Shown piece by piece: positions 19,021-28,996 of a stretch of DNA of 64,000 nucleotides. Source of the DNA: an uncultured Rhodospirillaceae bacterium (GTDB lineage: Bacteria; Pseudomonadota; Alphaproteobacteria; Rhodospirillales; UBA2165); contig CAJWAR010000007.1 of assembly GCA_913020445.1 (NCBI GenBank), forward strand, positions 1-64,000, in the 5' to 3' direction. The position numbers were made by a program, and so were the translations under genes. The first letter of the stretch is position 1; the number at the start of each line of letters is the position of its first letter. A model generated the notes under the pieces. That model did no database searches and was not told where the DNA came from. It saw nothing but the letters and a program-made list of their open reading frames with translations.

Positions 19021-21000
19021 ATGCGTTATTCCTTCATCATTGGGATAAGTATTTTACTGCTAGCCGGTTTTTCCAGCGGTGATGTGGCGTGGGCTAACGA
19101 TGCAGCAAAACCTGTCACTCTCGCCAAAAAAGATATCCACGCGGCTGCTGGTATTCAAAAACTGGTGAAGCGCAATAAATGGCAGGACGTCAAGAAGCGC
19201 ACCAAGCAAATCAAGAACAAGATATTAAGACGCGCTTTAACCTGGCAGCGCTACACCGAGCCCAATTCCGGCGCCTCCTTTCATGAAATTGTGCAGTTTA
19301 TGGCCGAGCGGCCCAATTGGCCGTCACAACGCCGTCTGCGTCAACGCGCCGAAGAGGCGATGACGGAAAATATGGACCCGGATCGTGTTGTCGAGTGGTT
19401 CAAAGACCATGAGCCGATGACGCCCGATGGCGGTATCCGGTTGGGTGCTGCTCTTTTGAAGCTAAACCGCAAACCCGAAGCGGAAAAAGTCCTGCAAAAT
19501 ACCTGGGTCCATGGCAATTTCGGGGCCCGCCAGGAACGTCAATTTTATAAACGCTATCGCCGCTATCTGACCCGGGAAAACCATATCGAACGGTTAGAAC
19601 GGTTGCTCTGGAAGGGCCGCTTTTATCCGGTGCGCCGGATGCTGATGAAAGTAAACAAAGATTATCGCGCGCTCGCTTTTGCCCGCATTACCCTCCGGCG
19701 GTATCGCGGCGCTGTTGACCGGGCCATCGCTAAAGTGCCGAAAAAGCTGATTAATCACCAAGGCCTGGTATTTGAGCGATTACGGTGGCGCCGCCGTAAA
19801 GGGCGCGATCTTGATGCCAGAAAACTATTGGAAAATCTGCCGGATGACCTTAGTCATCCCGAGCGTTGGTGGCGGGAGAAAGCGTTGCTTGCCCGCCGGG
19901 CCTTGCACGCCGGCCACATTTCTGAAGCCTATAAATTGGCGCAAGATCATGGTTTGCAAAAAGGCCAGGGGTTTGTCGAAGGCGAATGGCTGGCCGGTTG
20001 GATATCTTTGCGGTTCTTAAAAGAAAGTAAGGCGGCCTTTAAACATTTTATCGCTTTATTTGAAGCGGCCAAATATCCCATCAGCCGCGCTCGCGGGGCC
20101 TATTGGGCGGGCCGCGCGGCCGCAGCAATGGATAAGCCCGAACTGTCCAAAACCTGGTTCGATAAAGCGGCTGCTTACCCGATGACCTATTACGGTCAAC
20201 TTGCGGTGGCTAAAAAAACGACTGAAGAACAGATTGTTTTCCCGCCTTCACCGGTAAATGGCAACAACGAAACTAAAGAATTTGAAGCCGATGAATTGGT
20301 CGGCGTCGTTCGCGTTCTCGGCAAAGCGGAGCTATTTGATCTTTTGCGGCCCTTTATACGCACGCTCAATAAAGATGATGCCTCACCGGCGTGGCGGGTC
20401 AATGTTGCTAAATTAGCACGGCAAAGCGGCCGTCCCGACCTTGCTATCTATACTGCTAAGCAAGCTTACCGCGATGGAATTAACCTCATCGAGGAAGGCT
20501 ATCCGATCCTGCCGATATCGGGTAAATCAAATATAGATGTGGCGTTCCTCCATGCTCTCATTCGCCAGGAAAGCGCTTTTAACATTAAAGCAATCAGTCA
20601 TGCCGGCGCGCGTGGTCTCATGCAAATTATGCCGGCGACAGCAAAGCGGGTCGCCAAAAAGCACAAACTGCCCTATCGCAGACGTAATTTAACGACCGAC
20701 ACAGATTACAATCTGCGTCTTGGTCAAGCTTATCTATCCGGACTTCTTGAACAATATAACGGCTCCTATGTGCTGTCGTTAGCGGCGTATAATGCCGGGC
20801 CTAAGCGGGCTAATCGCTGGATTAAACGCAATGGCGATCCACGCGACAAGAATGTAGATGCGATTGATTGGGTCGAAATGATTCCGTTCCGCGAAACGCG
20901 CAATTATGTTCAGCGCGTCATCGAAAATCTTCATGTCTATCGCCAGCGTCTCAATCAAACGGAAATCGCTTTTAACCCTGAAGGCGATTTACGGCGCTAG
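19021..21000 (+). CDS. Lytic transglycosylase (Slt family)
   Basis: C-terminal SLT domain ALIRQESAFN...GLMQIMPATAK...AAYNAGPKR. Confidence 0.93.
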   Translation: MRYSFIIGISILLLAGFSSGDVAWANDAAKPVTLAKKDIHAAAGIQKLVKRNKWQDVKKRTKQIKNKILRRALTWQRYTEPNSGASFHEIVQFMAERPNWPSQRRLRQRAEEAMTENMDPDRVVEWFKDHEPMTPDGGIRLGAALLKLNRKPEAEKVLQNTWVHGNFGARQERQFYKRYRRYLTRENHIERLERLLWKGRFYPVRRMLMKVNKDYRALAFARITLRRYRGAVDRAIAKVPKKLINHQGLVFERLRWRRRKGRDLDARKLLENLPDDLSHPERWWREKALLARRALHAGHISEAYKLAQDHGLQKGQGFVEGEWLAGWISLRFLKESKAAFKHFIALFEAAKYPISRARGAYWAGRAAAAMDKPELSKTWFDKAAAYPMTYYGQLAVAKKTTEEQIVFPPSPVNGNNETKEFEADELVGVVRVLGKAELFDLLRPFIRTLNKDDASPAWRVNVAKLARQSGRPDLAIYTAKQAYRDGINLIEEGYPILPISGKSNIDVAFLHALIRQESAFNIKAISHAGARGLMQIMPATAKRVAKKHKLPYRRRNLTTDTDYNLRLGQAYLSGLLEQYNGSYVLSLAAYNAGPKRANRWIKRNGDPRDKNVDAIDWVEMIPFRETRNYVQRVIENLHVYRQRLNQTEIAFNPEGDLRR

Positions 21001-21012
21001 GAGTCCAAAGTA

Positions 21013-21999
21013 TTGCTGCCGATCCCTACTATCACTGATGTTGAAGCGGCGGCAGAGCGCCTGTCCGGTTATGCCGTCCAAACACCTGTCTTGGAATCCG
21101 AACAGATCAATGACCAGCTTGGTTGCCGCCTGCTGATTAAAGCGGAATGTTTGCAACGAACGGGTTCGTTTAAATTCCGCGGCGCCTTTAATATGATATC
21201 CGGGCTTTCGGAGGCGGAAAAATCGAAGGGAGTTGTGGCTTTTTCATCTGGCAACCATGCCCAGGGTGTGGCCGCGGCGGCCAAAATATTAGGTATCAAG
21301 GCGACCATCGTGATGCCGGCAGATGCGCCGCAAATTAAGATCGACAACACGCGTAGCGATGGTGCGGAGGTTGTGCTCTATAACCGGGCAGACGGCAATC
21401 GGGTAGCAATTGCCGAGGAAATCATCAAAGAAACCGGCGCGACCTTAGTGCCACCCTACAATGCGCCTGAAATAATGGCCGGTCAGGGCACGCTTGGCTT
21501 AGAATTTTATGATCAAACCTATGCTATCAATGCAACTTTGGATTATTTGCTCGGCCCCTGTAGCGGCGGCGGTATGATTGGCGGCTCTGCCATCGCTTTT
21601 AGCGCCCGTTCTCCCAAAACCAAAGTCTACGCCGTCGAACCTGAAGGCTATGATGATACGGCCCTGTCTCTGGCCAAGGGTAGGCGCGTGAAAATAGAAA
21701 CGGGTACCCCGTCCTTCTGTGATGCCTTGTTGTTGGAAACGCCGGGTGAGTTAACTTTCGCCGTTAACCGGGAACTGCTGGCTGGCGGATTGGTCGTAAG
21801 TCAGGCCGAGACTGCCAAGGCGATAAAAACCGCTTTTCAGGAATATAAAATTGTCGTGGAGCCCGGTGGCGCTGTTGCTCTGGCAGCCGTTTTGGCCGGA
21901 AAAATATCGGCTCAAGGAACAGCTATTGGCGTGATTTGCACTGGTGGCAATGTCGATGCCACCACCTTCAAAGACGTATTAAACGGAAAATATGATTAG
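21013..21999 (+). CDS. Threonine/serine dehydratase (PLP-dependent)
   Basis: RTGSFKFRGAFN PLP lysine motif, SSGNHAQGVA. Confidence 0.92.
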   Translation: MLPIPTITDVEAAAERLSGYAVQTPVLESEQINDQLGCRLLIKAECLQRTGSFKFRGAFNMISGLSEAEKSKGVVAFSSGNHAQGVAAAAKILGIKATIVMPADAPQIKIDNTRSDGAEVVLYNRADGNRVAIAEEIIKETGATLVPPYNAPEIMAGQGTLGLEFYDQTYAINATLDYLLGPCSGGGMIGGSAIAFSARSPKTKVYAVEPEGYDDTALSLAKGRRVKIETGTPSFCDALLLETPGELTFAVNRELLAGGLVVSQAETAKAIKTAFQEYKIVVEPGGAVALAAVLAGKISAQGTAIGVICTGGNVDATTFKDVLNGKYD

Positions 22000-22466
22000 G
22001 CTTTGGCTGGTTCCGCGACTGGTTTTTTCGGTGGGTGTTCAGTTTTACTCTTCACCCCGCCCTTAACCAGCAGATTTATCGGCCCATCACTTGACTTTTT
22101 GTCGCTCTCAATGCGGCGGCAATGACCCTCGAGGAAAGCACCCTGCTCGATCGCCAAATTGCCATGCAGGATATCGCCAAGCACATGCGCCGTTTTTGCC
22201 AACGAAACGGAAGTCGCCTTGATCTGACCAGTGACATGGCCATGAACACGCACACTTTCAGCAGTAATTTCACCGTTTACCTGGGCGGTTTCACCAACAA
22301 TTAAGACGTCCGATTGGATATCGCCTTCGACTCTGCCATCGATTTGGATTTCACCATCGCTATGGAGATTACCTGTGATGGTAAGATCTGGGCTCAGAAG
22401 TGACGGTGGTGAAGGGACTTTAGGAACGAGATTATTCTCGTCTTCTTTACTGCCTTTTGTAAACAT
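21996..22466 (-). CDS. Bactofilin
   Basis: LTITGNLHSDGEIQIDGRVEGDIQSDVLIVGETAQVNGEI beta-helix repeats. Confidence 0.93.
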   Translation of the reverse strand: MFTKGSKEDENNLVPKVPSPPSLLSPDLTITGNLHSDGEIQIDGRVEGDIQSDVLIVGETAQVNGEITAESVRVHGHVTGQIKATSVSLAKTAHVLGDILHGNLAIEQGAFLEGHCRRIESDKKSSDGPINLLVKGGVKSKTEHPPKKPVAEPAKA

Positions 22467-23775
22467 ATCTACCGGCCTTAATGAATCGCCAAGGATTTTT
22501 GTGTTTACCTTGCGCTATGACTTCATAGTGCAGGTGAGGCCCAGTGCTTCGACCGGTACTCCCCATCAATCCTATCTTGGTGCGATAATCCACTTTTTGA
22601 CCGCGTTTAACAAGAATCTTATGCAAATGACCGTATCTCGTTCTAAATCCGAGACCATGATCAATTTCGACTAATTTACCGTATTTACCTTTACGTCCGG
22701 CATATCTCACCGTACCAGGGGCCGTTACATAAACCGAAGTCCGCTTCGAGCCGCCGAAATCCATACCATAATGGACCGCCCATCTTTTATTGATTGGGTC
22801 ACGACGTTTGCCATAATGGCTCGAAATACTGAAGTAATCTAACGGCGCGGCCAATGGCAGGCGTTTCATCAGCGCTTGCAATTCGCCATATTGCTGAAGG
22901 TGAGAATTGAGATTGCCAAGGCTTGCCTTCAACCGCAGAGCCGGTTCTGTATCCGGCGTAAGTGTGATGAACGGACCACCCTGCCCTAATTTCTTCTTTG
23001 ACTTGCTTTGGTTAGCTTTCAATAGCCGCGCGACTTTCAAGCCGGTACGCTTTAACACATAACGAATATCATCAATGTTTTCTTTGGTGCGCTCGGTCAG
23101 GTTTAGCAGTATGTCTTTTTCCGATTTATGGAGCGTTTCAAGATCGTTTTCTAACTTTGCCACCGTCCGTGAAAGCTTTTTGCTTTGAGAACGAGCAAAA
23201 TTTCTTTGTGATAAGGCGCTTTCAAGGTCTGTTGTAACGGAGTTGAGATTACCTTTGAGATTGAAGTTATGGCTATTTAATTGCTTCATCTCATTCTCAA
23301 TGCCAGACAGCTTTATTTTCAACGCCGCGCGCGCAGTTACGATCCTGTTGTGGCGGGTGTTGGAAGTCTCAAGTCTATCTTCTACCGAACGCAAATTCTG
23401 CTGCAACGCAGCATTTTTTTCCACCAGATCAAGCATCAGACCATGATTTTTGCCCAGTTCCTGGGTTAAATTCGAAAACTTGCTCTGATACTCAGACACC
23501 TCGGAAAGCAGGCTACGATAGACCATGCGCGCGTCAAGAATCTCTTTATTCTTCGAGACGACGACTTGATTGTGAACAAAGAAACTAAATGAAGCAAATA
23601 TTGCCCAGCCCGTAAATCCAACGACGACGCCAAGCACAGATATTTGTAATGTTTTGGAAATTTTAAGGAAGCGGACTTTACCATCCGTCCGGAGCATGAG
23701 TTCCCGGTTCGGAAAAAATCGCATTACAGCTCTTGCCCACCTATGGGTGAGATTTCCGTGTTGCGTTTCGGTCAT
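22447..23775 (-). CDS. M23 family metallopeptidase with coiled coil
   Basis: VHYGMDFGGSKRTSVYVTAPGTVRYAG...GRSTGPHLHYEV. Confidence 0.93.
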   Translation of the reverse strand: MTETQHGNLTHRWARAVMRFFPNRELMLRTDGKVRFLKISKTLQISVLGVVVGFTGWAIFASFSFFVHNQVVVSKNKEILDARMVYRSLLSEVSEYQSKFSNLTQELGKNHGLMLDLVEKNAALQQNLRSVEDRLETSNTRHNRIVTARAALKIKLSGIENEMKQLNSHNFNLKGNLNSVTTDLESALSQRNFARSQSKKLSRTVAKLENDLETLHKSEKDILLNLTERTKENIDDIRYVLKRTGLKVARLLKANQSKSKKKLGQGGPFITLTPDTEPALRLKASLGNLNSHLQQYGELQALMKRLPLAAPLDYFSISSHYGKRRDPINKRWAVHYGMDFGGSKRTSVYVTAPGTVRYAGRKGKYGKLVEIDHGLGFRTRYGHLHKILVKRGQKVDYRTKIGLMGSTGRSTGPHLHYEVIAQGKHKNPWRFIKAGRYVYKRQ

Positions 23776-24101
23776 AGATTCCCTCTTCGACGCCTTATCC
23801 AGTTATCCCAAGCATTTTCTGCTTTGATTTCACCGCCCCCGAGCGCCAGAAACTGTCAATTCAAGAGCCCTTAGACCGTATCCGCTCGAGGTTTTTGATG
23901 CAAGCTCTATCACGTTGTAAACCGTAATTTTTAACGATTTTTTACACTCAGTATTGGTGAGCCGAAAAAATTGCTAAAAAATTCTATTATTTTGAAAGGG
24001 TTATTCAAAACTTACTATGGATTTTCTGATTCAGCGCCTGTAGGAACAACTGGAAATCATAATATTAATAGTAAGCTCACATCGACGCCACACAGGTAAG
24101 A

Positions 24102-24578
24102 ATGAGAATGAACCGAATCGCCTATCTTATCGCCATCTGGTTTGGCGCCGGCTTATTGCCAAAAGCGCCGGGTACGTGGGGCTCTATCGCCGCATTGCCA
24201 ATCGCCTACGGCATCGTGTTATGGGGAGGCTTAGAAGCCTTAGCCGGTGCAACGATCGTGGTTTTTATTATCGGCGTCTGGGCGTCGGCTATCGCGGCCA
24301 AAGAAATGAGCGGCGACGATCCTTCAGAAATTGTTGTTGATGAAGTCGCCGGGCAATGGCTCACGCTTCTCGTCGTGCCACCTGATATTATTCTATATGC
24401 CTGCGGATTTGCCTTGTTTCGTCTGTTTGATATTTGGAAACCCTGGCCGATTTCCTGGGCTGATCAAAAAATCAAAGGTGGTATGGGTATCATGTTAGAC
24501 GATGTGATCGCTGGCGTTTATGCTGGCGTTCTGCTCTGGCTTGGGCAGATCGTGTATTTTGACGTTTTAGCAGGCTAA
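24102..24578 (+). CDS. pgpA: Phosphatidylglycerophosphatase A
   Basis: GLLPKAPGTWGS, VVDEVAGQWL, LFDIWKPWPI. Confidence 0.93.
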   Translation: MRMNRIAYLIAIWFGAGLLPKAPGTWGSIAALPIAYGIVLWGGLEALAGATIVVFIIGVWASAIAAKEMSGDDPSEIVVDEVAGQWLTLLVVPPDIILYACGFALFRLFDIWKPWPISWADQKIKGGMGIMLDDVIAGVYAGVLLWLGQIVYFDVLAG

Positions 24579-24583
24579 TTAAG

Positions 24584-25072
24584 ATGTTTCCAAACGAGCT
24601 AACTGAACTGACTTCCGAACTTATTGGCAAATGCCGTGAAGCCGGGATAAAAATTGCCACAGCAGAATCCTGCACCGGTGGATTGATTGCCGGCTGTCTG
24701 ACCTCGGTTTCAGGATCCTCCGATGTATTTGAGCGGGGTTTCAACACTTATTCGAACGAAGCTAAAAACGAAATGCTTGGTGTGCCAATGGACGAGATCA
24801 GTGTTCATGGCGCCGTCAGTGAGCCGGTTGCGAAAGCTATGTGCGAAGGAGCGTTAAAAAATGCTCCGGTCCAATTGACCGTCGCTGTCACGGGTATCGC
24901 TGGTCCTGGCGGCGGCACACCAGATAAGCCAGTTGGCACTGTTCAAATAGCTTCCGCCTGCACCGGCAGACCAACTATCAACGAGCGTTTTTTATTTACA
25001 GGTGATCGCGATGCAGTACGGTTATCCACAGTTAAAGCGGCTATTGAGATGATGCTATACCAACTCGAATAA
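24584..25072 (+). CDS. pncC: CinA C-terminal / nicotinamide-nucleotide amidase
   Basis: ATAESCTGGLIAGCLTSVSGSSDVF, TGIAGPGGGTPDKPVGTV. Confidence 0.92.
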   Translation: MFPNELTELTSELIGKCREAGIKIATAESCTGGLIAGCLTSVSGSSDVFERGFNTYSNEAKNEMLGVPMDEISVHGAVSEPVAKAMCEGALKNAPVQLTVAVTGIAGPGGGTPDKPVGTVQIASACTGRPTINERFLFTGDRDAVRLSTVKAAIEMMLYQLE

Positions 25073-25165
25073 AGATCGAATATTGATTACAAATTTGATT
25101 TTTAACACAAAAAAATTGATTTTTTTTATTACGGTTATTATTTTTTATAGGGGATTATTTTTAAC

Positions 25166-25654
25166 TTGAACGAAATTACCGGCCCGGAATTGGACGGCTG
25201 CATTGTAGAATCTTCAACGGTTTTCGAACGCCCCTCAACTCTAAAACTTTATAATTATTGGTTAGAACGCTGTGAAATGACGCCCGATATCGGGCCTCAG
25301 CATGAAAATATTGAGCTAACCGATATAATCGAGTGTGCGCCTTTTATAATGTATAAAGACGTTGTCGACTCCGGATATGATTTCAAAAACCGGTATTGGG
25401 GAACTGAAATTGCTAAAGCTTTTTCAGTCGAAGCGACCGGTAAAACATTCCGCGACTATTACGAAGGCAAAGTTTTGGAACAGGTTTTAGAAGTGTCGAA
25501 CTTTGTTATCTCACAAATTCATGCCATTAGAATTTCAGGTAGACTCAAATTTGTTCCTGGTGTCAAAAACAGACGATTCGATGCCGTCTACCTCCCTCTA
25601 TTTGACGACACTGGCGTGCCATCACGCTACATAGCGGCCTACGATTTCTTTTAA
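25166..25654 (+). CDS. PAS-domain protein (PAS_5-like)
   Basis: 162 aa; RYWGTEIAKAFSVEATGKTFRDYYEG; TTG start. Confidence 0.65.
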   Translation: MNEITGPELDGCIVESSTVFERPSTLKLYNYWLERCEMTPDIGPQHENIELTDIIECAPFIMYKDVVDSGYDFKNRYWGTEIAKAFSVEATGKTFRDYYEGKVLEQVLEVSNFVISQIHAIRISGRLKFVPGVKNRRFDAVYLPLFDDTGVPSRYIAAYDFF

Positions 25655-25669
25655 TTTTAACAATATTGT

Positions 25670-26107
25670 TCAGTCCGGCTTGTAAACCACAGCCGCACGT
25701 TTTTCGAAGGCATGTACCATAATTTTGACCGCTTCATTGAACACCACGCCGATCATTTTCTGTAACAGCTTTGAGTGGAATTCAAAATCGACATAAAAAT
25801 CGACGGTACATGAGCCATCTTCTTCGGCAAGAAATATCCAGTGATTGTTAAGATATCTGAAGGGGCCGTTTTCATAGATGACGTCGATGCGATCTGGTGC
25901 TGATAATTTGACTCGTGAGGTAAATTTTTCGCGAAACATTTTATAACCGATCACCATATCGGCAACGATCTCGTCATTTTCATGACTTTTAACGCGGGTG
26001 CCGACGCACCAGGGCAGAAACTCCGGATACTGCGCAACATCAGATACCAAATCAAACATCTGCTGGGGCGAGTGAGGCAAATGCCGTTTTTCGGCGTGGG
26101 TGGGCAT
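25670..26107 (-). CDS. RatA/Coq10-like START-domain protein
   Basis: HSPQQMFDLVSDVAQYPEFLPWCVGTRV. Confidence 0.9.
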   Translation of the reverse strand: MPTHAEKRHLPHSPQQMFDLVSDVAQYPEFLPWCVGTRVKSHENDEIVADMVIGYKMFREKFTSRVKLSAPDRIDVIYENGPFRYLNNHWIFLAEEDGSCTVDFYVDFEFHSKLLQKMIGVVFNEAVKIMVHAFEKRAAVVYKPD

Positions 26108-26115
26108 GTCTATTC

Positions 26116-27057
26116 TTACGTCGTCTGTTGATGTTTTTTTCTGGCCTTGCGCAAGGCCGCGAAATCTTCATCCGCGTGATAGGACGAACGCGTGAAAGGT
26201 GAGGAAGAGACTTTCAGAAACCCTTTGGCATAAGCGATTGCCTCATATTCGGCGAATTCTTCAGGCGTGACATAGCGGTCAATCGTCGCGTGGCGCAGGG
26301 TTGGCTGCAGATATTGGCCGATGGTCAAAAAATCGACATTGGCAGAACGCAAATCCTCCATCACCTGCAGAACCTCTTCGCGGGTTTCGCCGAGCCCCAC
26401 CATAATACCGGATTTGGTAAAAACTTCCGGGTCCAGCTCTTTGGCTTTTTGCAGCAACCGCAAAGAATGAAAATAGCGTGAGCCCGGCCGAATGCTTTGA
26501 TAGAGCCGCGGTACGGTTTCGAGGTTGTGGTTAAAAACGTCGGGCCCAGCCGCAATAACAATTTCCTGGGCACCGGCTTTGTCCCGAAAATCCGGTGTCA
26601 GCACTTCGACCGTGGTATCCGGCGCCATCTCATGAACTTTAGCGATGCATTGAGCAAACTGGTCCGCCCCGCCATCATCGAGATCGTCCCGGTCAACCGA
26701 TGTAATCACCATGTGCCGCAAACCCGTCTTCAGCGCCATGATGCCGACATTCTCGGGTTCCAGCATATCAACCGGACCAGGCTTGCCGGTGATCACATTG
26801 CAAAAGGCGCAGGCGCGGGTACAGGTATCGCCTAAAATCATCACCGTGGCGTGCTTTTGAGTCCAGCACTCGCCGATATTGGGGCACGCCGCCTCTTCAC
26901 AGACGGTGTTGAGTTTAAGATCCTTCATCAACCGTTTGGTTTCACCATAAACCGGCGAGTTTGGCGCTTTCACCCTGATCCAGTCAGGCTTGCGGCCACT
27001 CGGCCGTTCCGGCGTGTTCTTAAACTGCGGATGTCTTAATTTTTCTACCTTGCTCAT
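26116..27057 (-). CDS. lipA: Lipoyl synthase
   Basis: [23 protein letters not shown]. Confidence 0.97.
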   Translation of the reverse strand: MSKVEKLRHPQFKNTPERPSGRKPDWIRVKAPNSPVYGETKRLMKDLKLNTVCEEAACPNIGECWTQKHATVMILGDTCTRACAFCNVITGKPGPVDMLEPENVGIMALKTGLRHMVITSVDRDDLDDGGADQFAQCIAKVHEMAPDTTVEVLTPDFRDKAGAQEIVIAAGPDVFNHNLETVPRLYQSIRPGSRYFHSLRLLQKAKELDPEVFTKSGIMVGLGETREEVLQVMEDLRSANVDFLTIGQYLQPTLRHATIDRYVTPEEFAEYEAIAYAKGFLKVSSSPFTRSSYHADEDFAALRKARKKHQQTT

Positions 27058-27100
27058 AGCTATTACTTAGTACTTTTCTACGACTTAGCCAAATTTAGCT

Positions 27101-27550
27101 TTAAAGATTAATGTCATAGCGGACCCATTGGGTCTCGGTGGCGAGCTTGTCATAAAGCGTGCGGGCCGTTGTATTATCTTTCGCCGTCATCCAGTAAATC
27201 CGGTGCCAACCTTCTTCTTTACCGGTTTCTTCCAGCGATTCGATCAAGGCGCGACCGGCACCCTGCCCTCGAACATTTGGATCAGTGAATAAATCTTCGA
27301 GATAACATACCGGCTTCGTTGTCCATAGATTGAGATGCAAGACGTAGTTCATGATTGCAATGACCCCATGATCCGGATGCTCAGCGACGCGTCCAAAGGC
27401 CGGCTCATTACCATCGAGCAATCTAGCCCAGGTCGTTTCAGAAACCTCGTCGGCGACGGAGGCCTGATAAAATTCGATGTAGCCTTGCCACAATTCCCAC
27501 CAGCGATCGCGGTCGGTGTCTTTCAGCGGTCGGATAATTAGATTGGACAT
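27101..27550 (-). CDS. GNAT-family acetyltransferase
   Basis: VCYLEDLFTDPNVRGQGAGRALIE. Confidence 0.88.
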   Translation of the reverse strand: MSNLIIRPLKDTDRDRWWELWQGYIEFYQASVADEVSETTWARLLDGNEPAFGRVAEHPDHGVIAIMNYVLHLNLWTTKPVCYLEDLFTDPNVRGQGAGRALIESLEETGKEEGWHRIYWMTAKDNTTARTLYDKLATETQWVRYDINL

Positions 27551-27562
27551 TAGAAATGCCCC

Positions 27563-28987
27563 CTAAAAATGAATGGTCCGGCCGTAGGCATCGAGCACAG
27601 CTTCATGCATCATCTCGGATAGTGTCGGATGCGGGAAGACGGTCTCCATCAGCTCGGCTTCAGTGGTTTCAAGCGTCATGCCGACGGCATAGCCTTGAAT
27701 AAGCTCCGTCACCTCAGCGCCAATCATGTGAGCGCCCAGCATTTCACCGGTTTTGGCATCAAACACGGTTTTGACCAGGCCTTCCGGCTCACCCAAAGCA
27801 ATCGCCTTGCCGTTACCGATAAAGGGAAACTTGCCGATTTTAACGTCATAGCCCTGTTCTTTGGCCGCAGCTTCGGAGAGACCAACGCTGGCGACTTGCG
27901 GATGACAATAGGTACAGCCGGGAATTCTTAAGGTATTCAAGGGGTGTACGCCTTTCTCGCCGGCGATTTTTTCAACACAAATAATGCCTTCGTGACTGGC
28001 TTTATGAGCCAACCAAGGCGGTCCTGCCAGATCGCCGATGGCATAAACGCCTTTTTCACCGGTTTCGCACCATTCATTGATCACCACATGGGTACGATCC
28101 ACCTCTACTTTGGTGTCTTCGAGGCCAAGATCTTCGACATTGCCGACAATACCGACCGCCATGATCACCCGGTCCACCGTAAGTTCGCTGGTCTCTTTAT
28201 TTTTTTGGCCATCTTGCTCAATAGTGGCAGTGACGTTATCAGCGCCTTTGTCCAAAGCTGTCACCGTTGCCGAGGTCATGATTTTCATGCCGTCTTTCTC
28301 GAACGCTTTATGAGCAAGCTCGGAAATTTCCTCGTCCTCGACCGGCAACACCCGCGGCAGCACTTCAACGACGGTCACATCAACACCGAGGGTGTGATAG
28401 AAGCTCGCGAACTCGATCCCAATGGCGCCCGAGCCAACCACCAGCATCGACTTCGGCATAACGTCCGGTACCATCGCTTCTTTGTAGGTCCAAATAAGCT
28501 TGCCATCGGGCTCTAATCCAGGTAGCGCCCGCGCCCTGGCACCAGTTGCCAGAATGATATGTTTGGCCGTCAGATCGGCGACATTTTTACCATCTTTTTC
28601 GACCACCAATTTCCCTTTACCCGCTAGCTTGCCGTGGCCATCAATCACATCGACTTTGTTCTTTTTCAGGAGGTATCCGACACCACTGGAAAGCTGCTTG
28701 GAGATGCCCCGAGAGCGCTCAACAATTTTCTGAAGATTAATCTCTATACCTTTGATACTTAAGCCATATTCATCAGCGTTCTTGGCATTTCGATAGATAT
28801 CTGCGGTGCGCAACAAAGCCTTGGTCGGGATGCACCCCCAGTTGAGGCAAATACCCCCTAAATGCTCGCGCTCAACGACTGCCGTTTTCATCCCCAATTG
28901 CGCCGCACGGATGGCGGTAACGTAGCCACCTGGCCCACCGCCAACGACGATTATGTCATAAGAATTTTCATTATCTTTCTCTGGCAT
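27563..28987 (-). CDS. lpdA: Dihydrolipoyl dehydrogenase
   Basis: GGICLNWGCIPTKALL, C-terminal HPHPTLSE. Confidence 0.96.
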   Translation of the reverse strand: MPEKDNENSYDIIVVGGGPGGYVTAIRAAQLGMKTAVVEREHLGGICLNWGCIPTKALLRTADIYRNAKNADEYGLSIKGIEINLQKIVERSRGISKQLSSGVGYLLKKNKVDVIDGHGKLAGKGKLVVEKDGKNVADLTAKHIILATGARARALPGLEPDGKLIWTYKEAMVPDVMPKSMLVVGSGAIGIEFASFYHTLGVDVTVVEVLPRVLPVEDEEISELAHKAFEKDGMKIMTSATVTALDKGADNVTATIEQDGQKNKETSELTVDRVIMAVGIVGNVEDLGLEDTKVEVDRTHVVINEWCETGEKGVYAIGDLAGPPWLAHKASHEGIICVEKIAGEKGVHPLNTLRIPGCTYCHPQVASVGLSEAAAKEQGYDVKIGKFPFIGNGKAIALGEPEGLVKTVFDAKTGEMLGAHMIGAEVTELIQGYAVGMTLETTEAELMETVFPHPTLSEMMHEAVLDAYGRTIHF

Positions 28988-28996
28988 ATTCGCCTC

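Noticed and set aside
27629-28733. Plus-strand ORFs of 77-190 aa opposite lpdA
   Set aside because: Antisense shadows of a well-conserved dihydrolipoyl dehydrogenase gene.
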